From assembly GCF_029338375.1 (NCBI RefSeq), contig NZ_CP119805.1, positions 124,001 to 188,000 of the forward strand: a stretch of DNA of 64,000 bases, given 5' to 3'. This document shows, in pieces, positions 17,004-26,086 of this stretch (position 1 is its first letter; each line of letters begins with the position of its first letter). The translations under genes were made by a program, and so were the position numbers. The DNA is from Halorussus lipolyticus. GTDB lineage: Archaea; Halobacteriota; Halobacteria; Halobacteriales; Haladaptataceae. A model generated the notes under the pieces. That model had not been told where the DNA came from. It did no database searches and was given only the letters and a program-made list of their open reading frames with translations.

Positions 17004-18106
17004 GAGTCGCTCACCTCCGGGTCGCCCATGTCGTGGTCGGTGGCGTCTGCTGTTTCTTCGGCCGCCGCCTCACCACCCATCTCGGAGGTGGTTTCGGCCG
17101 CCGCCTCACCACCCATCTCGTAATACTCCATCGCAGTCGCACGCTCCTCCAAGGTCCCGACGATGCCGTCAGGGAGCAAGAGGACCGTCGCCACGATGAC
17201 CAGTCCGAGCGCGACGAGTTGCCAGCCCGGAAACACCGTGTCTACGACGAAGATGGCCAGCGTGAGGCCGAACGCGCCCAGAATCGGCCCCGCGACGGTG
17301 CCCGCGCCGCCGATGAGCGCCATCGTGATGAGTTCGACGTTCCAGCCAAGGTTGTAGGCGGTCTGTGGGTCAACGAAGGTGTTGAACGCGCCCCACGCGC
17401 CGCCGACCCATCCGGTGAACAGCGCCGAGAGCATCCACGCCGCGGTCTTGTAGTAGGTCGTGTTAATGCCCATCGCGGTCGCTCGGCCCTCGTCGTCTCG
17501 GATGGCGTTCAGCACGTAGCCGAATCGGGTCCGAGTCAGGTAGAGCGCGACCGCGGTCTCGACCGCCAGAATGGCGAGAAAGACGTAGTAGAAGGTGTTC
17601 TCGGGCGGAATGTCGAACAGAATCTTCCCGCTGGCTCCGCCGGTGAACTCCACGTTGCGAGTGACCTGAATCGAGACCAGCAGGACCCCGAGCGTGGCGA
17701 TGGCGAAGTAGCCGCCCCGCAGGCGCAGGACCGCGAGGCCGATGACCAGCGCGAAGCCGACCGCAATCGGCCCGGCCACGAGAACCGCCGGGAAGAACTC
17801 GACTCCCCAGTCCTTCAGCAGGATGGCGGTGGTGTACGCGCCGAACCCGAAGAACGCCATGTTACCGAAACTCGGATAGCCGGTCTGACCGCCCACGAGG
17901 TCCCACGACAGCGCCAGCACCGCGAAGATGTACATCTGGACGACGACCGTGAGGTAGAACCCCGAGAGGCCCAGCGTCGGGAGGAGCGCGCCGACCGCGA
18001 CCAAAATCCCGAGCAGGAGCCACGCCCGGTCGCTGAGTGCGGCGAGGAGCCGCGAGAGCGAGGTGGTCTCGGGGCCGGCGTCGGCGCTGGCGGACTCCCG
18101 ACTCAT
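17000..18106 (-). CDS. livM: Branched-chain amino-acid ABC transporter permease LivM
   Basis: This 368-residue permease has about ten hydrophobic helices and the family motif 'LRLRGGYFAIATLGV' plus 'DDEGRATAMGINTTYYKTAAWMLSALFTGWVGG'. The ATG at 18106 overlaps the livH stop (ATGA), fixing the start despite a much longer open frame upstream. The C-terminus beyond residue 320 is an acidic Ala/Glu/Met-rich extension with a 12-residue tandem repeat, unusual for LivM. Substrate could be Leu/Ile/Val, other amino acids, or urea-like compounds. Confidence 0.9.
   Translation of the reverse strand: MSRESASADAGPETTSLSRLLAALSDRAWLLLGILVAVGALLPTLGLSGFYLTVVVQMYIFAVLALSWDLVGGQTGYPSFGNMAFFGFGAYTTAILLKDWGVEFFPAVLVAGPIAVGFALVIGLAVLRLRGGYFAIATLGVLLVSIQVTRNVEFTGGASGKILFDIPPENTFYYVFLAILAVETAVALYLTRTRFGYVLNAIRDDEGRATAMGINTTYYKTAAWMLSALFTGWVGGAWGAFNTFVDPQTAYNLGWNVELITMALIGGAGTVAGPILGAFGLTLAIFVVDTVFPGWQLVALGLVIVATVLLLPDGIVGTLEERATAMEYYEMGGEAAAETTSEMGGEAAAEETADATDHDMGDPEVSDS
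17058..17120. repeat. Tandem duplication in the livM 3' end
   Basis: A 27-base sequence at 17058-17084 recurs exactly at 17094-17120, a 36-base period. It encodes two copies of EMGGEAAAE in the LivM tail and looks like a recent in-frame slippage or duplication. Confidence 0.85.
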
Positions 18107-19002
18107 CCCTCGCCCTCCTCGACCGACCGGCCGAACAGGCCGCTCGGCTTGACCAGCAGGAGGACCACGAGCAGGGAGAAACTCACCGCGAGGGTCCACT
18201 GGCTCCCGACGAACCCGGCGGTTAGCTCCTCGACCGACCCCAGTAGCAGACCGCCGACCAGCGCGCCGGGGATGCTCCCCAGACCGCCGAACACGACGAT
18301 GACGAAGCTCTTGAGCGTGTAGGCCAGCCCCATCTGTGGCTGGACGCTCAGAATCATCGCCACGAAACTCCCCGCGCCGCCTGCGATGGCCGCCGAGAGG
18401 CCGAACGTGACCGCTCTGGTGTGGGCCACGTCGATGCCGACTAGTCGGGCGGCCTCCGGGTTCTGGGCCACCGCGCGAATCGCCCGACCGCGGCGCGTCG
18501 TCTTGAGGTATCCCCACAGCAGGAGCGTCAGCGCGATGGCCCCGACGAAGGCGATGAGCTTGATTTTGGGGATGAAGACCCCGGCGAGGACGACGGAGGG
18601 GTCGGCGAAGCCAGCGCCGACGCTCCGGGGCGTCGCGCTCCACGCCTGAATCGCCAACTGCTGGAGGACGATGCTCACGCCGAAGGTCACCAGCAGGGTC
18701 AGAAAGAGGTCGGCGTCGGTGACGTGCGTGACCACGAGGCGCTGGAGCAGGTACCCTACGACGTAGAGGGCCGCGAGCGCGACCGGAACGGTGGCCAGCG
18801 CAATCCAGACCGACCCCTCCCCGCCCGAACCGCCCGCGAATGCCACCAGCCAGTAGGTGACGTACCCCCCGAGCATGAGGAGTTCGCCGTGGGCGAGGTT
18901 GATGATGCCGACCACGCCCCAGATTAGGGCGAAGCCGACGGCGACGGCGGCGAACAGCGCGCCGACCAACAGGCCGTTGACGACGAACTGGGTGACAGCC
19001 AT
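18103..19002 (-). CDS. livH: Branched-chain amino-acid ABC transporter permease LivH
   Basis: This 299-residue inner permease has eight or so helices. 'GVVGIINLAHGELLMLGGYVTYW' near 28-50 and 'GLGSIPGALVGGLLLGSVEEL' near 240-262 are LivH signatures, as is 'TTRRGRAIRAVAQNPEAARLVGID'. It follows the binding-protein gene by three bases and overlaps livM by four. It forms the heterodimeric channel with LivM. Confidence 0.92.
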   Translation of the reverse strand: MAVTQFVVNGLLVGALFAAVAVGFALIWGVVGIINLAHGELLMLGGYVTYWLVAFAGGSGGEGSVWIALATVPVALAALYVVGYLLQRLVVTHVTDADLFLTLLVTFGVSIVLQQLAIQAWSATPRSVGAGFADPSVVLAGVFIPKIKLIAFVGAIALTLLLWGYLKTTRRGRAIRAVAQNPEAARLVGIDVAHTRAVTFGLSAAIAGGAGSFVAMILSVQPQMGLAYTLKSFVIVVFGGLGSIPGALVGGLLLGSVEELTAGFVGSQWTLAVSFSLLVVLLLVKPSGLFGRSVEEGEG

Positions 19003-19005
19003 CGC

Positions 19006-20280
19006 TTACCGGTCGGACCAACTCGGCGCGGGGTAGATGGGCGCGCTCTGCTGGACCGCCTCGGGCCAGACGATGTTCTTCTGGGCCGACCCGCCGTCTT
19101 GGGGTTGCCACTGGTAGACCAGCATGTCCTTGTCGATGACGCCGTTGTCGCCGAACGCGACGTTGCCGTAGGCGGTGGTGAACTCCACGTCTCGGATGGC
19201 GTTCCGGACCGCAGTCGGTTCGAGGTTGCTCACCTGCTCGAAGGCGCGCTGGAAGGTCTGGATGACCGAGGCCCCGGCCGCGTTGTGGTAGTCGGGTTGG
19301 TAGCCGTACTCGTCCTCGATGGCGCTCACGAAGTCGCCGGTCGAACCAAAGACGCTGTCCTCGAAGGTGGCGTTGATGGCCCACGAACTCGGGCCGTACA
19401 TGTAGTCGCCGTTCGCGCCGGACTGGTCCTTGAACGACGACGTGAGGCTTCCGACCGTCGCCATCGCCATGTCCACGTTGACGTTCTGAGCCTCCATCTG
19501 GCTGGCGAGGATGACCGCGTGCTTCTGGTGGGCCGCCAGAATCAGGATGTCGGCATCGCTGTCTCGGACTCTCCCCAGCAGGGTCGAGAGGTCCGAGGTC
19601 TCGGTCGGGAAGGTCTGGTCCACCGCGATGTTCACGCCCTCCGAGTTCAGCTTCTGGCGCGCGCCCTCGGCGGAACTCTGGCTGAAGGTGTCGCTCTCGG
19701 CGAGGAGGGCGGCCGACTCTGGCGGCGAGTCTTGGGCCATCGCCATCTCGATGGACGACAGCGGGTACTTGTCGGCGGTCGGCAGGAGACCGAAAATCCA
19801 CTCGTTGCCCTGACTGAAGATTTCGGGACTCGCGCCGCCGCCCTCGACCATCGGACGCTGGTTCCGGGCCGCGACGGCGCTCGCTGGGAGCGTGACCGTG
19901 CTGGAGTACGGCCCGAGGAGGTAGTCCACCCCCTCGCGGTCGATGAGTTCCTGATAGATGGCCCGACTCTTCGAGGCGTCGGTCTCGTCGTCGCGCAGAA
20001 CCATCTCCAACTCGTAGGTGTTGCCGTCGCCGGCCTCGACGCCGCCGGCCTCGTTGATTCGCCGGATGGTCAACTCGTAGGAGTCTCGGTAGAGTTGCCC
20101 GAGGTCGGCGTTGTCGCCCGAAAGACTCATCGACCCGCCGAGCGTGATGGTGTTTTCCTGTGCCGCCGCGCTTCCGATTCCCGTCAGCGCCGTGACGCCC
20201 GCCAACCCGGTCGCTTCGAGGAACTTCCGCCGTGACGTGTCGGTTCGCATGGCTCTTCGGTGGTCTACCCCCTCGGCCAT
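19006..20280 (-). CDS. livJ: Branched-chain amino-acid ABC transporter substrate-binding protein LivJ/LivK
   Basis: This 424-residue periplasmic-binding-protein type I has a Tat motif TSRRKFLEATG at residues 15-25, followed by an Ala/Gly hydrophobic core and cleavage near 'SAAAQ'. Mature-domain signatures include 'LGGSMSLSGDNADLGQLYRDSYELTIRRINEAGGV' and 'VDYLLGPYSSTVTLPASAVAARNQRPMVEGGG'. An internal ATG at 20250 would also give a complete Tat signal, but a TATA box 24 bases before 20280 fits a leaderless start there. It binds ligand outside the membrane and delivers it to LivHM; as first gene, it sets operon expression. Confidence 0.9.
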   Translation of the reverse strand: MAEGVDHRRAMRTDTSRRKFLEATGLAGVTALTGIGSAAAQENTITLGGSMSLSGDNADLGQLYRDSYELTIRRINEAGGVEAGDGNTYELEMVLRDDETDASKSRAIYQELIDREGVDYLLGPYSSTVTLPASAVAARNQRPMVEGGGASPEIFSQGNEWIFGLLPTADKYPLSSIEMAMAQDSPPESAALLAESDTFSQSSAEGARQKLNSEGVNIAVDQTFPTETSDLSTLLGRVRDSDADILILAAHQKHAVILASQMEAQNVNVDMAMATVGSLTSSFKDQSGANGDYMYGPSSWAINATFEDSVFGSTGDFVSAIEDEYGYQPDYHNAAGASVIQTFQRAFEQVSNLEPTAVRNAIRDVEFTTAYGNVAFGDNGVIDKDMLVYQWQPQDGGSAQKNIVWPEAVQQSAPIYPAPSWSDR

Positions 20281-20297
20281 AACGTTAATTATTATTC

Positions 20298-20308
20298 AAT
20301 ATATTTAG
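20298..20308 (-). promoter_or_regulatory. TATA element of the liv operon
   Basis: AAATATATTG on the minus strand is centred about 24 bases before the ATG at 20280 in an A/T-rich stretch. No other promoter is visible through the overlapping livHMGF genes. Confidence 0.55.
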
Positions 20309-20520
20309 GTCCGAGAAATCGCAGATGGAACCGACCGAGAGCGTCGAAACCCGGCGTTTCGTGGCATCCGAATGGGCGCAGGTGCCGTCGGACCGACGAC
20401 TGAGGGAAACTACTGACCGAAAACCACCCAACCCAAAACCGAGGTGAGGGAAGAAATATAATTGCCTAGAATATATGCAGATGGTTTTAAAATACACAAA
20501 GTTAGTTCCGGATGCCGGTC

Positions 20521-21495
20521 TCAGTCGTGACCCGAAACTTCGACGGGTTCGTAGGGTTCTTCCAGATACGCCACGTCGCTCGCCGAAAGGTCGATTTCTA
20601 GCGCCTCCACCGCGTCCTCCAGATGCTCGACGCTGGTGGTGCCGACGATTGGCGCGTCCACCCAGTCCTTGTGCAGGAGCCACGAAAGCGAAATCTGAGC
20701 CATCGTCACGCCCTTGTCGGCGGCGATTTCCTGTACGCGCTCGTTGACCTCCTTGCCGCCGCCCTCCCGGTAGGGGTGGTCGTACATGTGTTGTTCAGTC
20801 TCGCCGCGTTCGGTCGCGTCGATGTCCTCGTGCGGCCGAGTCAGGTACCCGCGGGCCAGCGGACTCCACGGCATCACGCCGACGTTCTCCTGCTCGCAGA
20901 AGGGAAGCATCTCGCGTTCCTCCTCGCGGTAGACGAGGTTGTAGTGGTTCTGCATCGTGTGGAACCGCTCTAAGCCGAGGCGGTCGCTTTCGTGGAGCGC
21001 GTCGGCGAACTGGTAGGCCCACATCGACGACGCCCCGGCGTAGCGAATCTTTCCGCGCCGAACCGCGTCGTCCAGCGTCCGCAGGGTCTGCTCGATTGGC
21101 GTCTCGTCGTCCCACCGGTGAATCTGATACAAGTCGATGGTGTCCATCCCCAACCGGTCCAGCGACTCGTCCAGTTCCTGCTCGATGGCCTTCCGCGAGA
21201 GGCCGCCCGAGTTGGGATTGTCCTCGTCCATCTGGAAGTAGCACTTGGTGGCGACCACGCTCTCGTCGCGCCGGCCCTCCAGCGCGTCGCCCAGCACGCG
21301 CTCGCTCTCGCCGTTCGAGTACATGTTGGCGGTATCGAAGAAGTTGATACCGAGGTCGATGGCCCGCTCGATTATCTCCTCGCCCTCCTCGGGGTCTAAA
21401 ACCCACGGCCGCCAGTCGCTGGTTCCGAAACTCATGCACCCGAGACAGATTCGACTGACTTCCATGCCCGTGTCGCCGAGCGTGGTGTACTCCAT
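20521..21495 (-). CDS. Aldo/keto reductase (YajO/Tas-type)
   Basis: This 324-residue TIM-barrel oxidoreductase shows the AKR tetrad region: Asp and Tyr in DTANMYSNGESE (about 52-63), Lys in VVATKCYF (about 80-87) and His in YQIHRWDDETPIEQT (about 122-136). 'YAGASSMWAYQFADAL' and 'VGVMPWSPLARGYLTRP' fit the AKR subfamily of NADPH-dependent sugar or aldehyde reductases. The TATA box centred 28 bases upstream indicates a leaderless monocistronic mRNA. Confidence 0.9.
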   Translation of the reverse strand: MEYTTLGDTGMEVSRICLGCMSFGTSDWRPWVLDPEEGEEIIERAIDLGINFFDTANMYSNGESERVLGDALEGRRDESVVATKCYFQMDEDNPNSGGLSRKAIEQELDESLDRLGMDTIDLYQIHRWDDETPIEQTLRTLDDAVRRGKIRYAGASSMWAYQFADALHESDRLGLERFHTMQNHYNLVYREEEREMLPFCEQENVGVMPWSPLARGYLTRPHEDIDATERGETEQHMYDHPYREGGGKEVNERVQEIAADKGVTMAQISLSWLLHKDWVDAPIVGTTSVEHLEDAVEALEIDLSASDVAYLEEPYEPVEVSGHD

Positions 21496-21518
21496 GCTGG
21501 GGTAGTTGCCCGGCGAGC

Positions 21519-21527
21519 GTATAAAAC
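21519..21527 (-). promoter_or_regulatory. TATA element of the aldo/keto reductase gene
   Basis: TTTTATACG on the minus strand lies 28 bases before the ATG at 21495, giving a near-leaderless transcript. It sits over the 3' end of the DUF4129 gene region. Confidence 0.55.
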
Positions 21528-21531
21528 TGCG

Positions 21532-23736
21532 TCAGGCGGCGGTCGGTTCGGGACCAACTGGCGGTTCCCCGGCCATCCCCTGCAACGACTCGGCGAGTTC
21601 GAGCGCCTCGCGGGCCTCCGCCTCGGAGACCGACCCGGATGCGAACGCGGCGCACTCGTACAGTTCGGTGAGTCGCGCCAGCGTTTCGAGGTCGGCGTCG
21701 CCGAGCAAGTCGGCGTCCCGACAGACGGCGGCGAATTCCAGATGGGTCTGCGGACCCTGCGAGTGTACCTCCTCGCCGAACTCCGAACGCACCGCGGCGT
21801 AGGTCAGCACGACCACGGCGTCGAACGCTCCGGCGTCGAGCGACGAGACTGCCGAGTCGAAAAGTTTCTCGGACGAGTGGCGGGCGATTTCGGCGTCCCC
21901 GTCCGACTCGCGGGTCTCCTCGGCGAACCCGTGTGGGTCCTCGGACCTGAGTCGCCAGACCACGACGCCGAAGACGGTCAGAAAGACGAGTCCCGCAACG
22001 CCGAGGGGCAGGTCGTCCGAGAGGACCGGGCCGGAACCGACCGACGAGAGGGTGTCGTTCGCTCGCGCGGATTCGAGGTTCCCGATTTCGGAGTACCGGA
22101 CCACGACTCGACCTGCGCCCCCCGACCGGGCGCGCTCCGGAAGTTCGACCGTCGCGGCAAATGCCCCCGTCGCGTTGGTCCTCGCGGTGGTGATCGTCGT
22201 CCCGCCGACGACCACGCTGACGGTTCGGTTCGGGACCGGTCGGTCGCTCCCGGCGACGAGTCGCCCGGCGACGAATGCTGACTCGTCGAGGGTCCGGGCC
22301 TCGGTTATCGACAGGGAGGTCGGCGTCGATTCGACCCGAATCGGTACCGTGGCGTTCGCCGGGGCGAGGCTACCACGACCACCGCCGTCTCGGCTTACGG
22401 CGTCAGGCCCGAGTCGGACCCGGACCTGTCGGTCCCCAGTCGAAACGTTCGCCGGGAGACGCCGGGAGGCCTCGAACGAACCGTCCGGGCCAGTCTGGAG
22501 GAGCGCGACCCGGACCCCGCCGACGGTCACGACGAGGGGCACCGCGGGTGCGCCCACGCCGTCCGTCCCGACGCGCCCCTCGACAGTCAGGGCCTCGTCG
22601 TAGCTAACTCGGCCGGGCGAAGTCGATAGCCCGACGGTCGGCGTGACTCGTTGGACTGCCAACCGGACGCTGGCGTTCGCGCCGACGTACATCGACTCGT
22701 TGTCGGGCCGAAAGGCGACCGACCGGCGGCGCTCGCCCACCGAGGCCAGTGTCGGCCGATACGCGAGGCTGAACCGGCCGCTCGCGTCGGTAGTCGCATC
22801 GAGCGTCCGGTTCCCGATTCGAAGGGTCACGTTTCGGTCGGCGACGGGCGTCCCATTCGCAGTCCGGAGACGACCAACCAAGGTCGCGGGATTGGCGAAC
22901 GAGACGGTCGACTCCTCAGTCCGAATCGACAGGTCGGTCCGGACGAGCGTCTGGTTTCGGACGGTCATCTGGGCGTCGGTGACGTTGGCACGTAGCCGAC
23001 CGATTGTCCGGGTGACGTGACGGAACCTGCCCTGCCGGGCCGACGAGAGGTTCGCGTAGCTTCGGTTGAGTCGAATTGCGGTTCGATTGACCGACTCCGC
23101 CCGTCGTTCGAGTCTGTGGGCAAGCCTTCGGGTCCGGACCGTCGAGTTAGTACGGGTGGCGTTTAGGTCGCGGGCCTGCCGGTAGGTCCGGTACGTCTCG
23201 CGGTACGACTCCAGTTCGGCGAAGAACTCTCGCTGGAGGAGTCCCACCGTCGAGAAGCGACTGTCCTCGGCGTTCTCGCCGGGCGTCCCGTTAGTGAGTT
23301 CGGCGTACTGGTCGGCGAGGCGGGCGTACTCCGAGTCGTTGTCGACAAGCCGTCGGGCACGCTCGCGGTTCTCCTCGCTTTCGTTCGCGCTCCGCGAGAG
23401 TTCGCCCGACATCTCACGGACTAACCACGTCTGTACCTCGCCGAGGTCACTCTCCTCGCTGACCGCACGCGGATTTCGATGCGGGACCGCGGAGTCGTTG
23501 CGCCGGGGAGCCGTGGAGTTGTTTCGCTCCGACGAGACCTGCTGACTGCTCGCCGACCAAGACGTGCGGGTGTCTGGGACGACGCCTGCGACTTCGCTCT
23601 TGCTCGGGGTATCGTCCGTTAGCACTGTTACTTCAGCGGCAGACTCGTCGGCGACGAGCGAGGCACTCGCCCCCGTGACGGGCGCGAACGCCGCCGCTGT
23701 CAGGAGCGCGATGGCGACGATTTGCCGTCGGCTCAC
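21532..23736 (-). CDS. Secreted multidomain protein with C-terminal DUF4129 (MoxR-cluster)
   Basis: This 734-residue protein starts at GTG 23736 with a signal peptide (SRRQIVAIALLTAAAFAPVTGASA). Residues about 60-290 are a charged helical, probably coiled-coil extracellular region. They are followed by two or three carboxypeptidase-regulatory or Ig-like beta domains ('GRLRTANGTPVADRNVTLRIGNRTLDATTDASGRFSL'). A transmembrane helix lies near 600-618 ('GVAGLVFLTVFGVVVW'), then a cytoplasmic DUF4129 domain ('LTYAAVRSEFGEEVHSQGPQTHLEFAAVC'). DUF4129 usually ends transglutaminase-like proteins of MoxR/DUF58 clusters; here no transglutaminase core is seen. The upstream 27 codons of open frame are excluded because the signal peptide begins at the GTG. 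Confidence 0.8.
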   Translation of the reverse strand: MSRRQIVAIALLTAAAFAPVTGASASLVADESAAEVTVLTDDTPSKSEVAGVVPDTRTSWSASSQQVSSERNNSTAPRRNDSAVPHRNPRAVSEESDLGEVQTWLVREMSGELSRSANESEENRERARRLVDNDSEYARLADQYAELTNGTPGENAEDSRFSTVGLLQREFFAELESYRETYRTYRQARDLNATRTNSTVRTRRLAHRLERRAESVNRTAIRLNRSYANLSSARQGRFRHVTRTIGRLRANVTDAQMTVRNQTLVRTDLSIRTEESTVSFANPATLVGRLRTANGTPVADRNVTLRIGNRTLDATTDASGRFSLAYRPTLASVGERRRSVAFRPDNESMYVGANASVRLAVQRVTPTVGLSTSPGRVSYDEALTVEGRVGTDGVGAPAVPLVVTVGGVRVALLQTGPDGSFEASRRLPANVSTGDRQVRVRLGPDAVSRDGGGRGSLAPANATVPIRVESTPTSLSITEARTLDESAFVAGRLVAGSDRPVPNRTVSVVVGGTTITTARTNATGAFAATVELPERARSGGAGRVVVRYSEIGNLESARANDTLSSVGSGPVLSDDLPLGVAGLVFLTVFGVVVWRLRSEDPHGFAEETRESDGDAEIARHSSEKLFDSAVSSLDAGAFDAVVVLTYAAVRSEFGEEVHSQGPQTHLEFAAVCRDADLLGDADLETLARLTELYECAAFASGSVSEAEAREALELAESLQGMAGEPPVGPEPTAA

Positions 23737-23832
23737 ACCCCGTCCCCCACTATCACAGGGTTGCGTACTCCGGCCGGGGTTATACCTTTGGTGGAGACTT
23801 CGGCGTCCCCGCACCAATCGGTGTCCTCGGCT

Positions 23833-23978
23833 CGAATTGTATTTATTTTGAAAACAATTCTACTGGTGCTTTACAATTCGAAAATACGTCTCGTACCGCG
23901 CCGGACTCCGCCGTCGGTCGGCGTTCCGACCGGCCACTTCTGGAGAACGCTCTCGTGAGAATCACCGAATCGAATTGT
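23833..23978. promoter_or_regulatory. Repeated CGAATTGT element in a divergent promoter region
   Basis: The 317-base divergent gap (23737-24053) contains CGAATTGT at 23833-23840 and 23971-23978. Its reverse complement occurs at 23873-23880 in full and at 23854-23860 as the seven bases ACAATTC. Two copies form an inverted repeat with a 13-base spacer in an A/T-rich stretch. This is what a binding-site array for a dimeric regulator would look like. The rest of the gap holds no gene. Confidence 0.45.
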
Positions 23979-24053
23979 CCTCTGCTCGGAATACGGGGTC
24001 GCGTGGTAGTTCCTGCCCGAACCTTGAATTACGCGAGGACCGTCTACGACTGC

Positions 24054-25526
24054 ATGGGGGTGACGCGCCGGTACTGGGGAGAGGCCGGACTCGTCGTCGT
24101 GCTGGCCGGACTGTCTGTCCTGTTCGCTCGACCGCTGTTGCTCGTGGGGGCCGCGGGCATCGCCGGGTGGTTGCTTGCGGGACAGTACGCCTTCGGCCGG
24201 ACCGCCTCGGCGGTCGCCGACGAACTCTCGGTTACCCAGACGCTCGACCAGAATCCCGTCACCGTCGGCGACGAGGAGCGAGTCGTGGTGACCGCCGACC
24301 TACTCGACGAGACGCCCGTGTCGCTCACGGTGATGCCAAACCCACCAGTCGGTATCGAGACGACCGACGGCGGTGGCGAAACCGAAGACGCTGACTCCTC
24401 CAGACGACTTTCGCTATCGGTCGGCGACCGGACCGCGACCGGAACGTTCGAGGTCCGATGCCCACTCGCCGGAACCTTCGAATTCGACCCCGCAACCGTA
24501 ACCGTGACCGACGAAACCGGACGTTTCCGAACGAGGTTTCGCTCCGGGTCCACGCCCAGCGTCGTCGTGAATCCGCGCGAACCGGAGAACCTGCACATCG
24601 GCGTCGGCGGTGAGGCAGTCAACGCGCCCTACGGCGAACACCGAAGCGACGAGCGCGGCCCCGGTATCGACGTGGCCGAACTCCGGGCCTACGTTCCGGG
24701 CGACGCGCTACGCCGAATCGACTGGAAGGCCACCGCGCGACTCGCCAAACCCCACGTGAGGGAGTTCGAGAGAGAGACCGAGCGCCGGACTGCACTCGTG
24801 GTAGACTGCCGGCCCACGATGGCGACCGGTTCCGAAGACGGAACGAAGTTCGACTACGCTCGGCAGGTCGCACTCGCCGTGGTGCAGTACGCCCGCGACC
24901 GAAACGAGTCGCTTCGCTTCTATCCCGTCGGCAACGAGGGCCTGCTCTTGACCCACTCCAACGCCGCAACCGCCGAGGAGTACGACCGAATCGAGCGCGA
25001 ACTCAGGTCGCTCGACGCCCGGAGTCGTCGCACCCGGAGCGACGGAACCGGAACCGTCGAATTCGCTCCCGCGGACGCCAGACGGTTCGCGCGCCGGATG
25101 CGGGGTGACGACTCGGCGTTCGCCGTCCGACTGCGGCCGTTCTTCGCGGACGCCGACCCCTACGTCGAGCGAATCACCGACGACCCGCTCTACGGCGTGG
25201 CCCGGAGGAACCTCGACCAATCCCGGCAGGCGATTACGACCGTCGTCGTGACTGACGATTCGAATCGCGCCGAGACCAGAGAGGCAGTCAAACTCGCACG
25301 CCGACGCGAGGGCCACACACTGGTCTTTCTGACGCCGAGCGCGCTGTTCGACGCCACTGACACCGACCCCGAAACCGCCTACGAGCGCTACGCCGACTTC
25401 GAGCGATTCCGTCGGGACATCGCGGCGCTTGACCGCGTTTCGGCGTTCGAAGTGGGACCGGGAGACCGACTAGAAACGCTGTTGACTGCCGGTGAGGCCC
25501 GGCGACGGGCGGGAACGACCGGATGA
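24054..25526 (+). CDS. DUF58 domain protein of the MoxR cluster
   Basis: This 490-residue protein has two N-terminal transmembrane helices (residues 8-50), a beta-sandwich region and the DUF58 signature 'YVPGDALRRIDWKATARLAKPHVREFERETER' (about 205-235), leading into a VWA-like fold. DUF58 proteins work with MoxR AAA ATPases, probably as metal-binding or chaperone-like partners in assembling or activating complexes. I start at ATG 24054 rather than the in-frame GTG at 23955, since the hydrophobic N-terminus begins just after it. It overlaps the next gene by four bases (ATGA). Confidence 0.85.
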   Translation: MGVTRRYWGEAGLVVVLAGLSVLFARPLLLVGAAGIAGWLLAGQYAFGRTASAVADELSVTQTLDQNPVTVGDEERVVVTADLLDETPVSLTVMPNPPVGIETTDGGGETEDADSSRRLSLSVGDRTATGTFEVRCPLAGTFEFDPATVTVTDETGRFRTRFRSGSTPSVVVNPREPENLHIGVGGEAVNAPYGEHRSDERGPGIDVAELRAYVPGDALRRIDWKATARLAKPHVREFERETERRTALVVDCRPTMATGSEDGTKFDYARQVALAVVQYARDRNESLRFYPVGNEGLLLTHSNAATAEEYDRIERELRSLDARSRRTRSDGTGTVEFAPADARRFARRMRGDDSAFAVRLRPFFADADPYVERITDDPLYGVARRNLDQSRQAITTVVVTDDSNRAETREAVKLARRREGHTLVFLTPSALFDATDTDPETAYERYADFERFRRDIAALDRVSAFEVGPGDRLETLLTAGEARRRAGTTG

Positions 25527-26086
25527 CTGTCGCTGAGGACGAGTCCGCCGGCGACGACTTGCGAACGGTCGGACAGACCAGATTCGGCATGGTCGCCGCG
25601 CTCCTGACCGGACTCGGGTTCGTCGCGGTCGCCGGACTGCCCGGTCTCGCCGCGGCCGCGCTCCTCGGGTCTGCATGGGTCCTCGGGCCGACCTACGCCT
25701 TCGTACTCGGTCACGTCGCACTCGCCGCAGTCCGCCCTGCGTCGCTGGTCGCACTCGCCCTACTCGAAGTCGGACTGTTCGCCGTTCTCCTCGCGCCCGC
25801 AGTGACGGTCGAAAACCCCGCCTTCCCGGTCGCGGTCACGGTGGCCGCGGCCGGGGTCGGAGGAGCACTGAGTTGGGCAAGTACAGGCGGAGAGTCGGTG
25901 GTCACGACTCCGGTCGCCGCCGTGCTACTTGTTGGCGCGTTTTCGGTGGCGACCTACTGGCTCGACAGGTCTCAGCGCGGTCGAACGTCCGGGCAACCCG
26001 ACCCCGGCGAGCGGACCGGCCGAGAGCGCGATACCGACACCGAGTCGAAATCCGGAACGACGGAGGAGGACGACACCGATGAGTGA
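25523..26086 (+). CDS. Haloarchaeal membrane protein of the MoxR/DUF58 cluster
   Basis: This 187-residue protein has about five hydrophobic helices between residues 20 and 150, very rich in Ala/Val/Leu, and an acidic Thr/Glu tail. It resembles an uncharacterised haloarchaeal family found after DUF58 genes (possibly DUF7519; name uncertain). It begins in an ATGA overlap with DUF58 and ends in an eight-base overlap with the next gene, so the three are co-translated. Role in the MoxR complex is unknown. Confidence 0.7.
   Translation: MTVAEDESAGDDLRTVGQTRFGMVAALLTGLGFVAVAGLPGLAAAALLGSAWVLGPTYAFVLGHVALAAVRPASLVALALLEVGLFAVLLAPAVTVENPAFPVAVTVAAAGVGGALSWASTGGESVVTTPVAAVLLVGAFSVATYWLDRSQRGRTSGQPDPGERTGRERDTDTESKSGTTEEDDTDE

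Noticed and set aside
18107..19801. Long minus-strand frame fused to the front of LivM
   Set aside because: It is the antigenic-looking Arg/Gly/Pro-rich shadow of livH and livJ. ATG 18106 in an ATGA overlap gives a full-length LivM.
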